In this document: positions 48,901-60,035 of the stretch, piece after piece
Layout: the number at the start of each line of letters is the position of its first letter
Numbering within the stretch: the first letter of the stretch is position 1
Origin: Gordionus sp. m RMFG-2023
Taxonomy: Eukaryota > Nematomorpha > Gordioida > Chordodea > Parachordodidae
Direction: 5' to 3'
Assembly (NCBI RefSeq): GCF_954871325.1
Contig: NC_088778.1
Span: forward strand, 31,632,730-31,696,729
DNA: 64,000 nt
The notes under the pieces: generated by a model
What the model saw: only the letters and a program-made list of their open reading frames with translations
Database searches by the model: none
What the model was told of the DNA's origin: nothing
Position numbers and translations under genes: made by a program

Positions 48901-50567
48901 AAAATAAAAAGTTTAAAGGTGGCGGGTGTTGGGGAAGGGGTGGAGTTAAAATAAATCTAGGCGGACAGATAAAAATTTATGGGCAAGGTCGGACAAATGG
49001 GCATCTCTGCAGGTCTCTGAAAAATAATTTATAAAACCAAATAAAGAGGCAACCGTTAAAAAATAACTTTTAAACATCAAGACGGGTTAAACAAATTTTA
49101 TTAGATAATTGGTAAGAGGGGGGTGGGGGGGGTTATAAAATACCATGAGCGGACGGGCTATAGGGTTATATATTTTTTGAAACAATGGCGGGAGTTTTAG
49201 CTAATACCCGATCCTTGCCGACCTCTAGCGCATTTAGAATATTAAAATATTGATCCAAGGGTATATAAACATATTTGTTATATTTCTTTTAAAACCAGTT
49301 ATTTTAGTCGTTACATTCCACAAAAAAAACTACTACATATTCGTTTTGTTTCGAAAGACCCTTTTGGAAAAGTTCACTAATCGAAATAGACCTATACAAA
49401 TTTGTGTCTAAAATTAGCCAGAAAGGCAACTCCGCTTTAATTTTAAGCTAAGCACTAGAATAGGATTTGAAACCGTTTTACATTCCGGTTGGAAACATTG
49501 TATGAAATTGAATGTTTGATAATTGTATTAAAAAAATTATGAAGTCGATTTAAGAGAACTTATAGAAGGTGTTTGGACATAACATAGAAATATATAATTA
49601 AAAATTTTTTTACAAAATAAAAAGAAGATGAAAAATTAGTTATGAATTGACACCTATTGCAAGTCATTAATCGATAAAATAATTATGTTAATTAAATAGA
49701 AGTGAAAACCTTAAAATAGAAAATGGTTTAAAAACAAATATTATACAATTACGTTGGGTCATCGGATAAATTTCGCGTATCTTTTGTTTGGGTATAATAT
49801 GCCGGCTTTTACCTTAATATGGTGTTCCCTGATAAAATTTTGGTAAGAATTAATGTTTTCGGACAAATCATATAGTTTCATTGCCACAGGAAGACAGTCA
49901 CGCATACGGTCGAATACGGGATGTAACCCGCAATACTCCCAGCCATAGGTGAATCGACTATAATAGCCAACTTTTGGTACCACTGTATTCAGTTATATTG
50001 TTTATAATTTTCTCCCAAGATTTTATATTTGGACGTTCGCATAAGCATATTATGAGTTGATGATTGGTGTCATTTGGTGTTCTACAGGAACACCCAGGAT
50101 TTACTTGGATATTGTGCACCAATATTGAACTGAATTCGGTGCCTCCGGTCTTTTGTATGTGGACGAATGCCAAAATATCCCGATCAAAATTGAACCGTAC
50201 TGTCGTAATGGGGTCTATCAAACATTCGCTAGCTAAAATCTTGGTGATGGCCAATCACTCGCTTACAACTCGCAATGATATTTTGGTGATAATCAGAGGA
50301 AAAACGCAGTTTCAGATAACTATATGCGTCAATTTTCGGGTCCAACCAAGTTTTATTGCGTTGTTGAATATTTTCGCGGCTGATTATACTTACTCTCCCA
50401 TTTTGAACGCTAGATATATTGTTCGTACCTTGTTGATTATGGTATTTAGAGGAAATTTTATGAATATCGATAACCCTGAGCGGATGGATTGCTGAATAGA
50501 AGTGATAATTGAAAATTAATGCATGAAAAAGGATTACTATACATGAGAACAGTAGTATTATGTACAT
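45925..50567 (-). CDS. HS6ST: Heparan-sulfate 6-O-sulfotransferase (HS6ST)
   Basis: Golgi type II membrane enzyme that moves sulfate from PAPS to the 6-O of glucosamine in heparan sulfate. Pieces on the minus strand: 50267-50567 (ATG, signal anchor MYIILLFSCIVILFHALIF), 50232 to about 49984 (PAPS 5'-phosphosulfate loop FVHIQKTGGT, Cys-rich CSCR), about 49983-49813 (FTYGWEYCGLHPVFDRMRDC), 46597-46853 (3'-phosphate site LREPMKRYLSEY; QWANNRMTRHLADMS), 45925-46276 (MLESAKINLQ, VFGITEF, YLFEKVLGISF). All align in order with vertebrate HS6ST. The first intron is only 34 bp and in phase. Of the other three joins, none is in phase at the obvious GT/AG sites, so the copy may be decayed, carry an unseen micro-exon, or contain sequence errors. 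The 2.96 kb intron holds two MITEs and a dispersed repeat. Confidence 0.88.
47697..47889. mobile_element. TAGTGTTG-type palindromic h AT MITE in HS6ST intron
   Basis: 193 bp, ends TAGTGTTGATAAACGACTCG / GAGGCCATTCAACAACACTA; flanks CTGCCAAA and CTGCCAGG (47689-47696, 47890-47897). Confidence 0.85.
48003..48226. mobile_element. TAGTGTTG-type palindromic hAT MITE in HS6ST intron
   Basis: 224 bp, ends CGGTGTTGTTAAACGACTCG / CAGCCGTTTATCAACACTA; flanks ATCGAGAT and ATCAAGAT (47995-48002, 48227-48234) differ at one base. Confidence 0.88.
48345..48890 (+). repeat. Dispersed repeat G, copy 1 (HS6ST intron)
   Basis: Shares blocks with 61105-61440 (same strand) and, reversed, with 61560-61790 and 62100-62400. 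Diagnostic words: ATGCTATAACTAAGAAAAAA, GCTAAGATATGGGGGTTTAA, TTGACAAAATGCACTTCATT and ATTTGTACAAAATAAAC. No reading frame is conserved and ends are not defined. Confidence 0.7.
48900..49240. repeat. GC-stepped MITE fragments in HS6ST intron
   Basis: Right-end-like GCATCTCTGCAGGTCTCTG at about 48998-49016 and CCGACCTCTAG near 49220, with GGCGGACAGAT and GCGGACGGGCTAT blocks and a G run at 49118-49132. Left ends are not found; broken copies of the CAGAGACCTGCA family. Confidence 0.5.
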
Positions 50568-51437
50568 TTTGTTGAAAATATCGTCTTCGTTTCAATTTAT
50601 TATATATTTTCATCTTTTATACATTTATAATAAATATCCAGAAGTTTATTATAATTTCCTGCATTTTATTCAAAATAAGGAAGGTAAAAATAAATTATTA
50701 CGCCAAATTTCTTAGAATAAATAAAACTAAATTTTAAATTTGATAATATTTTAAAATCAACAATATTATTCAACTTTCATGAAAAAGAGGCATGTTTTGT
50801 GTTTCGTTCATTTTGTGCTGAATAAGGATAAATATTGTTATTAACATCAATAAGATTTTTCAAATTATATATCGAATTTGATAATATTTTAGTAAAGAAA
50901 ATAAATAGGTAGTAATGGAAAGGGAGGGGTAGGGCGAGGGAAAGAAAGAAAGATAATAATCTAGAAACAGGTAAAATAAGGTTAAGAATTCCAGCAATAT
51001 TTAACAATTTTAAACGGGATAAGCTGGAAATGGGCTTTTTTTTTTGATCGATAGTCCAAAATAGTCTGAAAAAAAAATATCCTGTTATTCGTATATTAGC
51101 AACAAAGTTATATCCGTACTCCATAATTTTGTATAACACCATCTATTTTATGCAAGTAAAATTCAATTCTGGTTACAAAAAAATGCATATACTGGAAGAG
51201 CCGATAGCGACATCAGGGTTTCCACATCGTATAGAGTAAACGTAAACCGGAAGTTAAGGACTCAAATTGTCGCTAATTGTTTTTTCCTTCGATAGACCTT
51301 TAGAGATTTTTTGAATCTAAATGATATATATTTATTTTACCATTAAATAGTTTGTGAAATATAAATATATTCAAAAATTTTGCAACTTTGAGAAATTAGT
51401 AATTTTTTCGCGCATTTGAAGCCAGATGTATACAAAT
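50568..51437. other. Region 5' of HS6ST
   Basis: A+T-rich. A pyrimidine/purine-biased patch lies at 50905-50955. A GC-richer patch at 51185-51280 is not recognised on either strand. No gene supported. Confidence 0.45.
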
Positions 51438-51686
51438 CAGGAATCAGGGCTGGGTCGGGCCTGAAATTTTTTTTAAAAAAAATACCCGAACCGGAAATAT
51501 TTTCCGGGCTATGTATTGTAAAACCAAATATTTGAAATCGTCATTATTATCTATATAAATCAAAAATAAATATAAAATATTTTAAAATAATCCTGTTTTT
51601 TAAAAAAAACACCGGCCCGGCCAGGGTGCAAAAAATTTTTGAAAAAAAATCCGAGCCGTGCCATGCTAAATGGTACCAGGTCTTTG
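51438..51686. mobile_element. GC-stepped MITE (CAGAGACCTGCA family), reversed
   Basis: 249 bp; right end GGTACCAGGTCTTTG, left CAGGAATCAGGGCTGGGTCG; flanks ATACAAAT and ATATAAAT (51430-51437, 51687-51694) differ at one base. Confidence 0.8.
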
Positions 51687-51892
51687 ATATAAATGCACAA
51701 GATTCTGGATTCCTATATTTTATAATAAATGATGGGATAAATTGAATTTCCTCATTGAAACGTTGATCGTTATTTTCACTTACTTTAAATAATATCAAAC
51801 TCCTTAAGATAAACTATTTATTAATATATATAATTTTATAGAAAAAGGACGCCTCCTTTTGAGAAAATATTTATACATACAACTAATCATTT

Positions 51893-52260
51893 TTTTTCTA
51901 TTTTTGAAGTATCAAATTAGCCGGGTCCCATACCTGTCTTTTTTAATAAATATAAAAAAGGAGTTTAGTAATGTTTACTAAATTTTCTATAAAGATTAAA
52001 GATGGTATTATTTCTAAAACAAATCATTTTTAATTCTTACATATTAAATAAAATGGCCGGAAATTGAAAAAATCAAAAAAAAAAATTTTTTTTATCATAA
52101 GATATGTTTAATTGAGTGAAGGCACGTCATTTTTGACACTTTGAATTATCACATCTCCAAAAATATAAATAATGTTAGAAGGATAAATTTTTGGTTATCT
52201 TAGTTACATTCATCTTTAATTTCTTATCAAATTTAAAAAAATCAGATGGTGTAGCTTTCG
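51893..52260 (+). repeat. Dispersed repeat H, copy 1
   Basis: Matches the reverse complement of 63570-64000: AAAAGGAGTTTAGTAATGTT, ATGGCCGGAAATTGAAAAAA, ATAAGATATGTTTAATTGAG and TCAAATTTAAAAAAATC in the same order. No reading frame. The stretch 52261-52837 to its right holds a G run (52308-52320) and a 15-C run (52811-52830) but no gene. Confidence 0.7.
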
Positions 52261-52837
52261 TTTAATGACTGCTTTTCTTAAAAATAGTATTCTTATTTCT
52301 AGTATGGAGGGGGGGTGGGGTAAAGTCAAACTACATATCGATTTTAGACTAGATTTTTTATCTAAGCCCCTAGGAAATTATAAATATACAATTTATAGAG
52401 TTAGAATTTAATATAAATATTGAAATCAAATACTTGTATAATAACGATAAACAGGTTTTCGTATATTTCATTTATTGTAATAAGGAAAAATAAAATTCAA
52501 TACATTTTATTGCTTAACTCAAATATAATTCTTTTTAAAATAAATTTTAAAAAATAAACACAACAATTCTTCCAAAGAAATAATTTCCCAAATTGTCTCC
52601 TAATTAGAATGATAAGATTTTTTTATAATTCATATTTGTGGTATAAAGAAAAAAGTTAACAAGATGTAGAATTAGCCCTGCTATTTCCTTTCCATCTGAT
52701 TGCATAATCTTACCAATCACAAATATATATTTTAGAAAAATTTCAAAACAAATCAAAAAAAATAATATTGCGAATCATTCATTCATTTATCACGTTGATC
52801 TACGACCACCCCCCTCCCCCCCCCCCCCCCGATAAGA

Positions 52838-52926
52838 AAGCGTCGGTTTTTTAGCAAAGAAGCCGACAAAACTCCAGATAAGAGTTACAAGAGTAAGGGC
52901 ACTAAAAATCCCTTCGTAGTTGTTTA
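52838..52926 (+). other. Small coding-like patch, strand unclear
   Basis: Low A+T bias for this window. Plus strand: RFFSKEADKTPDKSYKSKG followed by TKNPFVVV and a stop. Minus strand: a hydrophobic reading YEGIFSALTLVTLIWSFVGF. Either could be a terminal or first exon; no family is recognised. The C run immediately left could serve as a pyrimidine tract for a plus-strand acceptor. Confidence 0.2.
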
Positions 52927-53004
52927 ATTACCTTCGGCTTTATTTATTTAAAAAAAAGAGTTAAATTAAGATTATTTGCAAATGATTTTAAAAAATTAAC
53001 GATT

Positions 53005-53545
53005 AATTCAAATATTTACTATAATTTAGGAATATTTCATATTTATCTTTCCTCAAAGATTTTATAAACTATAACGAATTATCTTTACATTTTTTTATTC
53101 GTCTGCTTTTGAAATGGAAATAAAAAAAATTAGAATAAAAATCAAAATTTAATTAAACTTATTAAATTTAAATCAAATTATAAATCAAATATAATTTTCA
53201 TAATCTGATAAATTTAGATTCTAAATCGTAGATTCCGACAGCACATCCGGCCTTTTCGTCATAGTCAACCTATTCCTAAATATGCAAATTTTATATAAAG
53301 GTAAGTGTTTAAAATTGTAAAATGAAGATTTAAAACATAAATTTTAAATGATACACTCGAGTGTTAGAATGGCATTTTACAAGGCAACAAGCTGTATTTA
53401 AATTTCTCATTTTTTTTTTATTAGAGGATATCACAGCTAAGGCAAGGTCAGAATGGCTTTGGATAAGTGCCTCTAAGTGAATGAAACACAGAAAATGATA
53501 TATACACATGTTTAGAGTGGGTGGCACACGATACAAATATATTTT
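53005..53545 (+). repeat. Dispersed repeat F, copy 1
   Basis: Matches the reverse complement of 62995-63515 throughout. The middle (about 53225-53290), with GATTCCGACAGCACATCCGG, CCTTTTCGTCATAGTC and the octamer-bearing AATATGCAAATTT, differs at only about three sites between copies, while its A+T-rich flanks differ much more. Confidence 0.78.
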
Positions 53546-53806
53546 ATTATATGTGCACAACCCTACTCTGATTGGGAGTGCATTTTGCCCGAAATGCCCA
53601 ATTTTTCCGACATTTAGAAATCTGTATCTCAGCCGCTGTTAGAAATTGGAGGCTAAAATTTTATTTTCTTTCTTAGTTATACACCACTAATTTGAATGAA
53701 TTATAAAAAGGAAGATAGATTTGAACCCACAATGTCGCAACTGAAAACCCGATGTTAATATAAAAAAAAAATAATTTAGTCAGTTAAAATGTATAAATAC
53801 TAGTGT

Positions 53807-54430
53807 TGTGAATGAACGCTGTTGATCGCGTACAAATTTTTTGACCAAATTACAAATGATGAACGGACGTTCTTATTTATTTGGTGAACTTTGAACGTAA
53901 ATTTCGCTTTCCTTTTTTTTTGACAAACGATGTATCGAATTTAACGATTCGTTCAATTTTAAGAAAGCCCTTGTTTTATTTTTAGTTTATTTGTAAAACA
54001 TTAATGTTAATCCGAATTTTTTAACAGTATATATATAGTCTAGTATATTTGTTTAATCAGCTGTTTTTGCTTTTTCCTATTACCTAATTCCGATAATACT
54101 TTTACCATTACGTGCAAGAGAAGATAAGAGATAAGTTTATTAATTTGAATATTAGTTTGAATATATTTTAATTATAATAGATTAATATGGATAATATTAT
54201 TATTATTAGTATCTATCGTCTATCATCAGATTCTGAATATTCAGAAAAGTCAGATGTAATTGAGCATCATTAGCCATGGTCAAAATATGAAAAATATTTT
54301 TCACTCATTTCATATAAAGGACCGAATTCAATAATTACAAAATGTTAAATGTGTCCAAAAAGTGATCATATCGGTTTCTAAATCACTCAAGTTCTAATTT
54401 AAAACTACATTTGATATGTAATATCTATTA
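53807..54430 (+). mobile_element. hAT remnant with BED-finger fragment
   Basis: Starts with the hAT-like end TAGTGTTGTGAATGAACGC, followed by GAACGTTC-rich sequence. At about 54275-54360 the plus strand reads WSKYEKYF, then SYKGPNSIITKC and a Cys two residues later: the BED zinc finger that opens hAT transposases. No transposase body or right end was found; another hAT-like end CAGTGTTGCTAAAAGG lies at about 54726. Old fragment. Confidence 0.45.
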
Positions 54431-55193
54431 TATATATAACTATCAATACCTTAAATACTAACAAAAATAGATATATTGTCCTTTTATATCAATTTAAAAA
54501 AATATGTTGTATAACACTTTTGCGGTAAAAAGGATGCAAAGTTCGAAATAAAGAAAAGAAAAATGAGGAACCAATGATGTATCGCAAAAAATACAATGTT
54601 CGAAATATAACTGTAGGTGGCATATTTAAGGTCTAAAAAGAAAATGGCGAACCAAAAATAGTAGTGTTTCGTAAAGGGTTCAAGGTTATAAATATAACTA
54701 TGGGGGCAGATGTGATCCTTAAAAGCAGTGTTGCTAAAAGGTTACTTTTAAAAGTAGCGCGCTATTAGTTACTTTAGATTTTTTTTAAAAATATTATTTA
54801 CGTACATCTCCCTTTCCACAAATAAAAAAGGCGACTAAAATTTCAAATATAATTATCATTTCCATACTAGTCATCCCCAAGTCTAGAACAAAGATCAAAA
54901 ATTATAAAGCATACAAAACTTTTTTTTATAAGAAAAAATCATCAAAAATATTCATTTGATTATTTATAGATTTTTTTTTAAAAAAAAATGTGGTCTTAAG
55001 CATTTTCATTAGTATCAGTAATTATTTCAAAAAATAATATATCATTTATAAGTGAGTGGTGGGGTTTTTGGTCTGGCTAGGAATCAGTCTAAAATTGTAA
55101 TAATGATAGTTAGAATAAAAATTATGCAGGGGAGAAGTAGACGGCCATGTTTAAGAACTGGCCATGCCACCATTAACTTTTATCTACCGAACC

Positions 55194-55403
55194 TAGTGTT
55201 GTTAAACGGCTCTATTATGAGCCGATTTTTAAAAACGGCTAATTCAATATTTTGGCCAGAAAAATATTACGCAAGACTGAAGATTTTGGTCATAGATAGC
55301 ATAAAGGTTTATATATCTATGGCTAAGGCAATATTATTCTGGCTAAAATATTGAGTTAGCCGTTTTTAAAAATAGGCTCATATCTAATCTTTTAATAACA
55401 CTA
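55194..55403. mobile_element. TAGTGTTG-type palindromic hAT MITE
   Basis: 210 bp, ends TAGTGTTGTTAAACGGCTC / CTTTTAATAACACTA; flanks ACCGAACC and ATTGAACC (55186-55193, 55404-55411) share six bases. Confidence 0.85.
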
Positions 55404-55411
55404 ATTGAACC

Positions 55412-57149
55412 AATTTCTCTCAAAATTGTTTGAAAATGTTGAAAGGATTGAAATAATCAATTTTTTTTAGCATTTTTTGATTAAATTTATAAATAGGTGA
55501 GTTAGTTAATTTTAAGCATGTAAATAAAATCCAGATAATAATTTATAAATATATTATTAAATAGATTGAGTATGATGATAAAACGAAATGTTGATAATTA
55601 ATTATTTATTGTAATTTATAATATAATTCTTGAATAATATCTTATAGCCATTTGAAACATACCATGTTTGGACTTGGCTAGAAAATCAACTTTAATATAA
55701 ACTCATCTAGCTCATTTGAACTATTATTGATACAGATATGATTCAAATTTTAATTTAAAGAATAAGGATTGGGCTACACATTCTAAATCGCTCAAATAAA
55801 AATAGCCAAAAATGGGGAATCTCGCGTACATTTAGAAAATTTTAAAGGATATATTGAAAATAATATTAATAGATGCTAGGAAGACTTGTATTTATTAAAT
55901 TGAGCTTTTGAAAAAATGGAGGAAATATTATCATCGTTCCTAGAATTAGGAAACAACATTTGGGAAAATTGATGATACTTCCCCTTATTTTTAGACATTT
56001 TTTAAAAAACTTTCAATTTAAATACAAATTCCTCGAGATTTTATATAAATGCTTATTTTTTAAATATAAATTTCAAGTTTTTCTTAAAAATTTCATAATG
56101 TGATATTATACATCATTATTACACTACTGTTATAAGATTTAATAACTTTTATTTAGACACTTTAATTGGATCTCAAAGAAATTGAATCAAGTATTGATGT
56201 GTTCGATTAAATTCATTTTAAATAAGTCATATTCATATGTAGGGCTCTGTCGATATTAAATATCGGATTGGATCGGTAAAGGATCAAATTCGACACTTTT
56301 TATTGCTTTTGTTTATTTTATGATTGTATATATAATTATATAATATTTTTTTTTATTTTAACATAATTCCATAAATAGAAAACCAAATTTAATTTGATTT
56401 GTAATGGATGTTTAAAAAAAAAATAGAATTATTTTTAAAAGTTAATGCAGCTACAAATTTGGTTCTATTTTTTGTTTGATTACTCGCAATATGCTGGTGT
56501 TGTTAAACAATTCAATTTCTCCGATTTTTGAATAGGGTTACGTCAAAATTTTAGCCAAAAAAAGAGTTTAAGGATTTTTGTCAGAGACAGAAAGGTTTGG
56601 ATATCTATTGGCAAAATTTTGATGCTTGAATAATATTACTCTGGTTTTTAATTTAGCCTTTTTTTTAAAAATGGACTAAATAACGCTACAATCAGTTATA
56701 ATCATCTACCATATATTTAAAATTAGATGATTAACTTTTGAAGAATAAAAAAAAACAAAATACACATAATCATTTGTAGAAATTAGTTGAGTTTTTTAAA
56801 TTAGAAAATATTAATTTTTTTATGACACTGGTTGGCGAATAAAAATCTATATAAATTCGGTTCGATATCGGTTATCACCGGATCAGTCATATAGTAATAT
56901 TGGGAAATATTGGATTGAGATCGAATTGGAGAAAAATTTGCGGCTTGGCCCAACAGTCTAATATACATTAGGGGACTGTCAAACCTGGTATGCTTCAGCC
57001 TGAGACGCAAGTTCCCTGACCTGACCCATTAATTTATGTATTAAAATTTTATAAAAAGTCCATTCCAGTTAATTAAATTGTTTTGTACAAATTTTCCAGG
57101 CATCCGTTTTTAATATCTACATATATTTATTTTTCCCCAGTGTAAATAA
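55412..57149. other. A+T-rich stretch with repeat remnants
   Basis: No gene. An eroded TAGTGTTG-type MITE spans about 56495-56690 (TGGTGTTGTTAAACAATTC to TAACGCTACA). ATATCGGATTGGATCGGT-like text at 56260 and 56870-56930 resembles 14360-14400 and marks another dispersed repeat. Confidence 0.5.
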
Positions 57150-57475
57150 AGGGGTAAGCGGAGAATAATTTCCCGGAAAAAAAATCGGAATAAAAATTCC
57201 CGATAATAATTCCCCGGAAAATAATTTCCCAGGAAAAAAAATTCCCCGGAAAAAATCCACTGGAAAATAATTCCTCAGAGAAAAAAATCCCAGGAAAAAA
57301 TAACCCTTGGAAAATAATATCCCGGAAAATTATTCACCGGGAATAATTTCTTCCGGAAATAAATCCCCCATTTTTTAGAAATTTAAATTAAATAAAGGGG
57401 AAAATAAATCCCCGGAAAAAACCGGAAAAAAATTTCCTGAATAATTTTTTTTTAAAATTATTAAAAATAACCCTG
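57150..57475. repeat. CCCCGGAAAA minisatellite-like array
   Basis: About a dozen imperfect copies of AATAATTCCCCGGAAAA (units 14-22 bp) with A-run length variation; bordered on the left by GGGGTAAGCGGAGAAT. A shorter, more decayed cluster with the reversed border lies at 13308-13565. Confidence 0.85.
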
Positions 57476-57810
57476 CCGCTAAAATAACGAAAATATTTAT
57501 AAAAAATTATATTCAGTATTTTCTGAACAGACGAAATTTATTGTAGAACCATAGTGTTATTTGATAATAGCGATATCACAATACCGGACAATTCATATAT
57601 AAATATCAAGTGGAGCCTAGTAAATCTATAATATTTTGTAAAATTCACCATCTGGATACTAAAATTTTAATATACTCTATTGATTTTAGTTTATATTGAT
57701 TAATACCTTTTGAAAAATAATAAATAATATTTTTTATTTCTTTATATTTTAAGAGCTATATAACTAAAACACGAAATCTATAATATATTAAATTTCACAA
57801 AAAATTAAGC

Positions 57811-59199
57811 CATTGGCGTACACAGCTGGGGGGGGGGGGGTCGGGGGGCCACTCCCCCCCAATGCCAAAAATACAGATGCCGAATATATTTTTCGAAAAT
57901 ATTATTGTTTATATTAATTTATATTTGTTAATATTTATTCGTATCTCATAATAAATATATATTTAATTACATTTATTAACACATTTATCTACTAAGTTAT
58001 TTTATCAATTAATTTCGATTTCAAGTTTTCTGGTGTAATATTTACTTATTATTTTCAAATTTTTAGTGGCGTAATATTTATCTACCATTTTCAAATTTCT
58101 AGTCAAATAATAATTATTTCTGAAACCTCTTGTCCAACAGGGAAAAAGAAATTGCAAGTCCAACGAGATAGAGTCTCTGCCATCAAGCAGTAACAGCTTT
58201 TAAGGAGTTAGAAGAGCCAATATTTGCACTGAAATATCACAATGGCATGAAAGAAATATTTCCTCAGAAGCAAGAAAATTATTGGATACAATGCTTATTC
58301 CAAATTTTATTACTCATAGAATGTATTATTTAATTATACAACTATTTAAGTATTACTTTTCAAAAACATGACATTGACTTGATTAAGAAAATGAGAATAG
58401 CGGAGAGCATTTTATCAGAACTCAAGGAAATTATGGCGAATGTTGATGAAGAATTTCATATTTTATTGTTGAGTCAAAAGCAGAGCTATACGTGTTTAAT
58501 ATTTATCTCCCTCGACTTGTAGCAAGGCGAGCTCATCGTCAAAACATTAATATAGGATCAGTAGAAGAGTATATCTTAAATACAGATACATTTATAACCC
58601 AAATAAATGAATTTTAAATTCATCATGCAGCACTTACTAATCTGCAAATATTACTTCCACAAAAGCCTTCCCAACCTTTTTCAGATGGTGATAGAAAAAA
58701 AAATATTTGTTAGATTTTTATTATGAAGATGTTAAAGTATCATGATGCCTAACTAGCTGAATAACTTTGTTTATAAGATTTACTATGGTAGATATGGTCC
58801 CAAAAAATGCTATGGACGCTCTGGAAAGTAGATTGAAAGGTTTAGATCTTTTGAATATTCATAGGCATTTGACAACAAGCAAGAATGAGATAATTGAAAA
58901 ATTAGCTCAATCACATCAAAGATTGGATTTTACATTGTAAATATATAACATACAAAATGCTTATTCCTAAGAAACTTTTTGTGTAAAGGCTCAAAAAATT
59001 CAAAGTTCTATTTTGGGTCATTAAGTGATTCTTTACATATAATTTTTTTATAATTCACATTAATTTAAAATTGTGTATTAGAAATAGTTATTAGTCCTGA
59101 TAAATTTATGCTTGATATTTTTAAAAAACTATAATATTTCTTGAAAAATTTTATTATCTCCCCCCCCCCCCCCAAACCGAATTCCTGCGTACGCGCCTG
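57811..59199 (+). mobile_element. hAT element (ZMYM1/DUF4371-like), copy 4, deleted
   Basis: 1389 bp, ends CATTGGCGTACACAGC and (reverse complement) CAGGCGCGTACGCAGG; perfect 8-bp duplication AATTAAGC (57803-57810, 59200-59207). Internally like copy 1 (MRIAESILSELKEI, LNIHRHLTTSKNEIIEKLA-like), but one deletion removes the stretch that holds the nested MITE in copies 1 and 3. It carries one, not two, of the 142-bp units. Confidence 0.9.
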
Positions 59200-59207
59200 A
59201 ATTAAGC

Positions 59208-60035
59208 AATTTATTTATTGTATTAACGACAAGCAGGGAAAATCTTGTCTTGAGAATGGAATTGCTAGTAGTGGGGAAACTCTTGCCCTAAGAATGGACT
59301 CGCTAGTAGTCTGTCTTGTCGTCGGTAGTATGATACTAATATTTTAGTATGTGAATAAAGTCTTTTATTAAATAACAAATTTTTATTATGTAAAATTAAC
59401 TGATTGTTTTTATTATATAAGATCTCTTTTTATATCCAAAATAAATAATTTATATCATATAAAATGACGTTTTTAATTTAATATATACACAATTGCCTTC
59501 TTTATCTAAAATGAAAAAGTATATTAACACAATGAAAATATATATCGTTACAAATATGTAATAGATATGATACAATTACAAGAGTACATAACGAGTAAAG
59601 TCACTAGAGAGATAAGTGGGGTGGGGGTTGGAACCCTTAAATATTCTTTTATACTTAAAAAAAGGTAATTTTGAATAATATTAGCTAAAAAAAAATTGGA
59701 AAAAAGTAAAACATATTTTATGCCTTTTGAGATTATTAAGATTAGTGATATCTCTGTACAGTACTAAAAACCATAACGGATGTGACAACTTGTACAAAAA
59801 TTGTCAACAGGCAGAAGCGGGCCATGCTTTGCAGAACTTTTATAAACACTCGAAATATTACAAGTTATTATTAACAGAAAAATTTTAAACATTATGATAT
59901 TTTTTGGATATTTTTTAACCCTTTTTTTACATTTATTTTGCGGAATTTAAGATTAAAATTGACAAAAAATATAAAACGTTCCTTATCCATTATTGGTACA
60001 ATTCAATCCAGCCAGGTGAATCGTTTCAAATTATA
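59208..60035. other. Region 5' of CZIB
   Basis: Holds two ~35-bp direct repeats (59238-59272, 59277-59310; shared GAATGGA...GCTAGTAGT) enclosed by inverted ACGACAAG / CTTGTCGT (59226-59233, 59315-59322), perhaps a scrap of a mobile element. The rest is A+T-rich and must contain the CZIB promoter; no specific motif can be singled out. Confidence 0.5.

Noticed and set aside
50064-50495. 143-codon plus-strand frame
   Set aside because: Antisense of HS6ST exons 1 and 2, crossing their small intron.
53715-53770. tRNA-like sequence with B box GGTTCAAATCT on the minus strand
   Set aside because: A box is poor and spacing is too long; at most a decayed SINE scrap.
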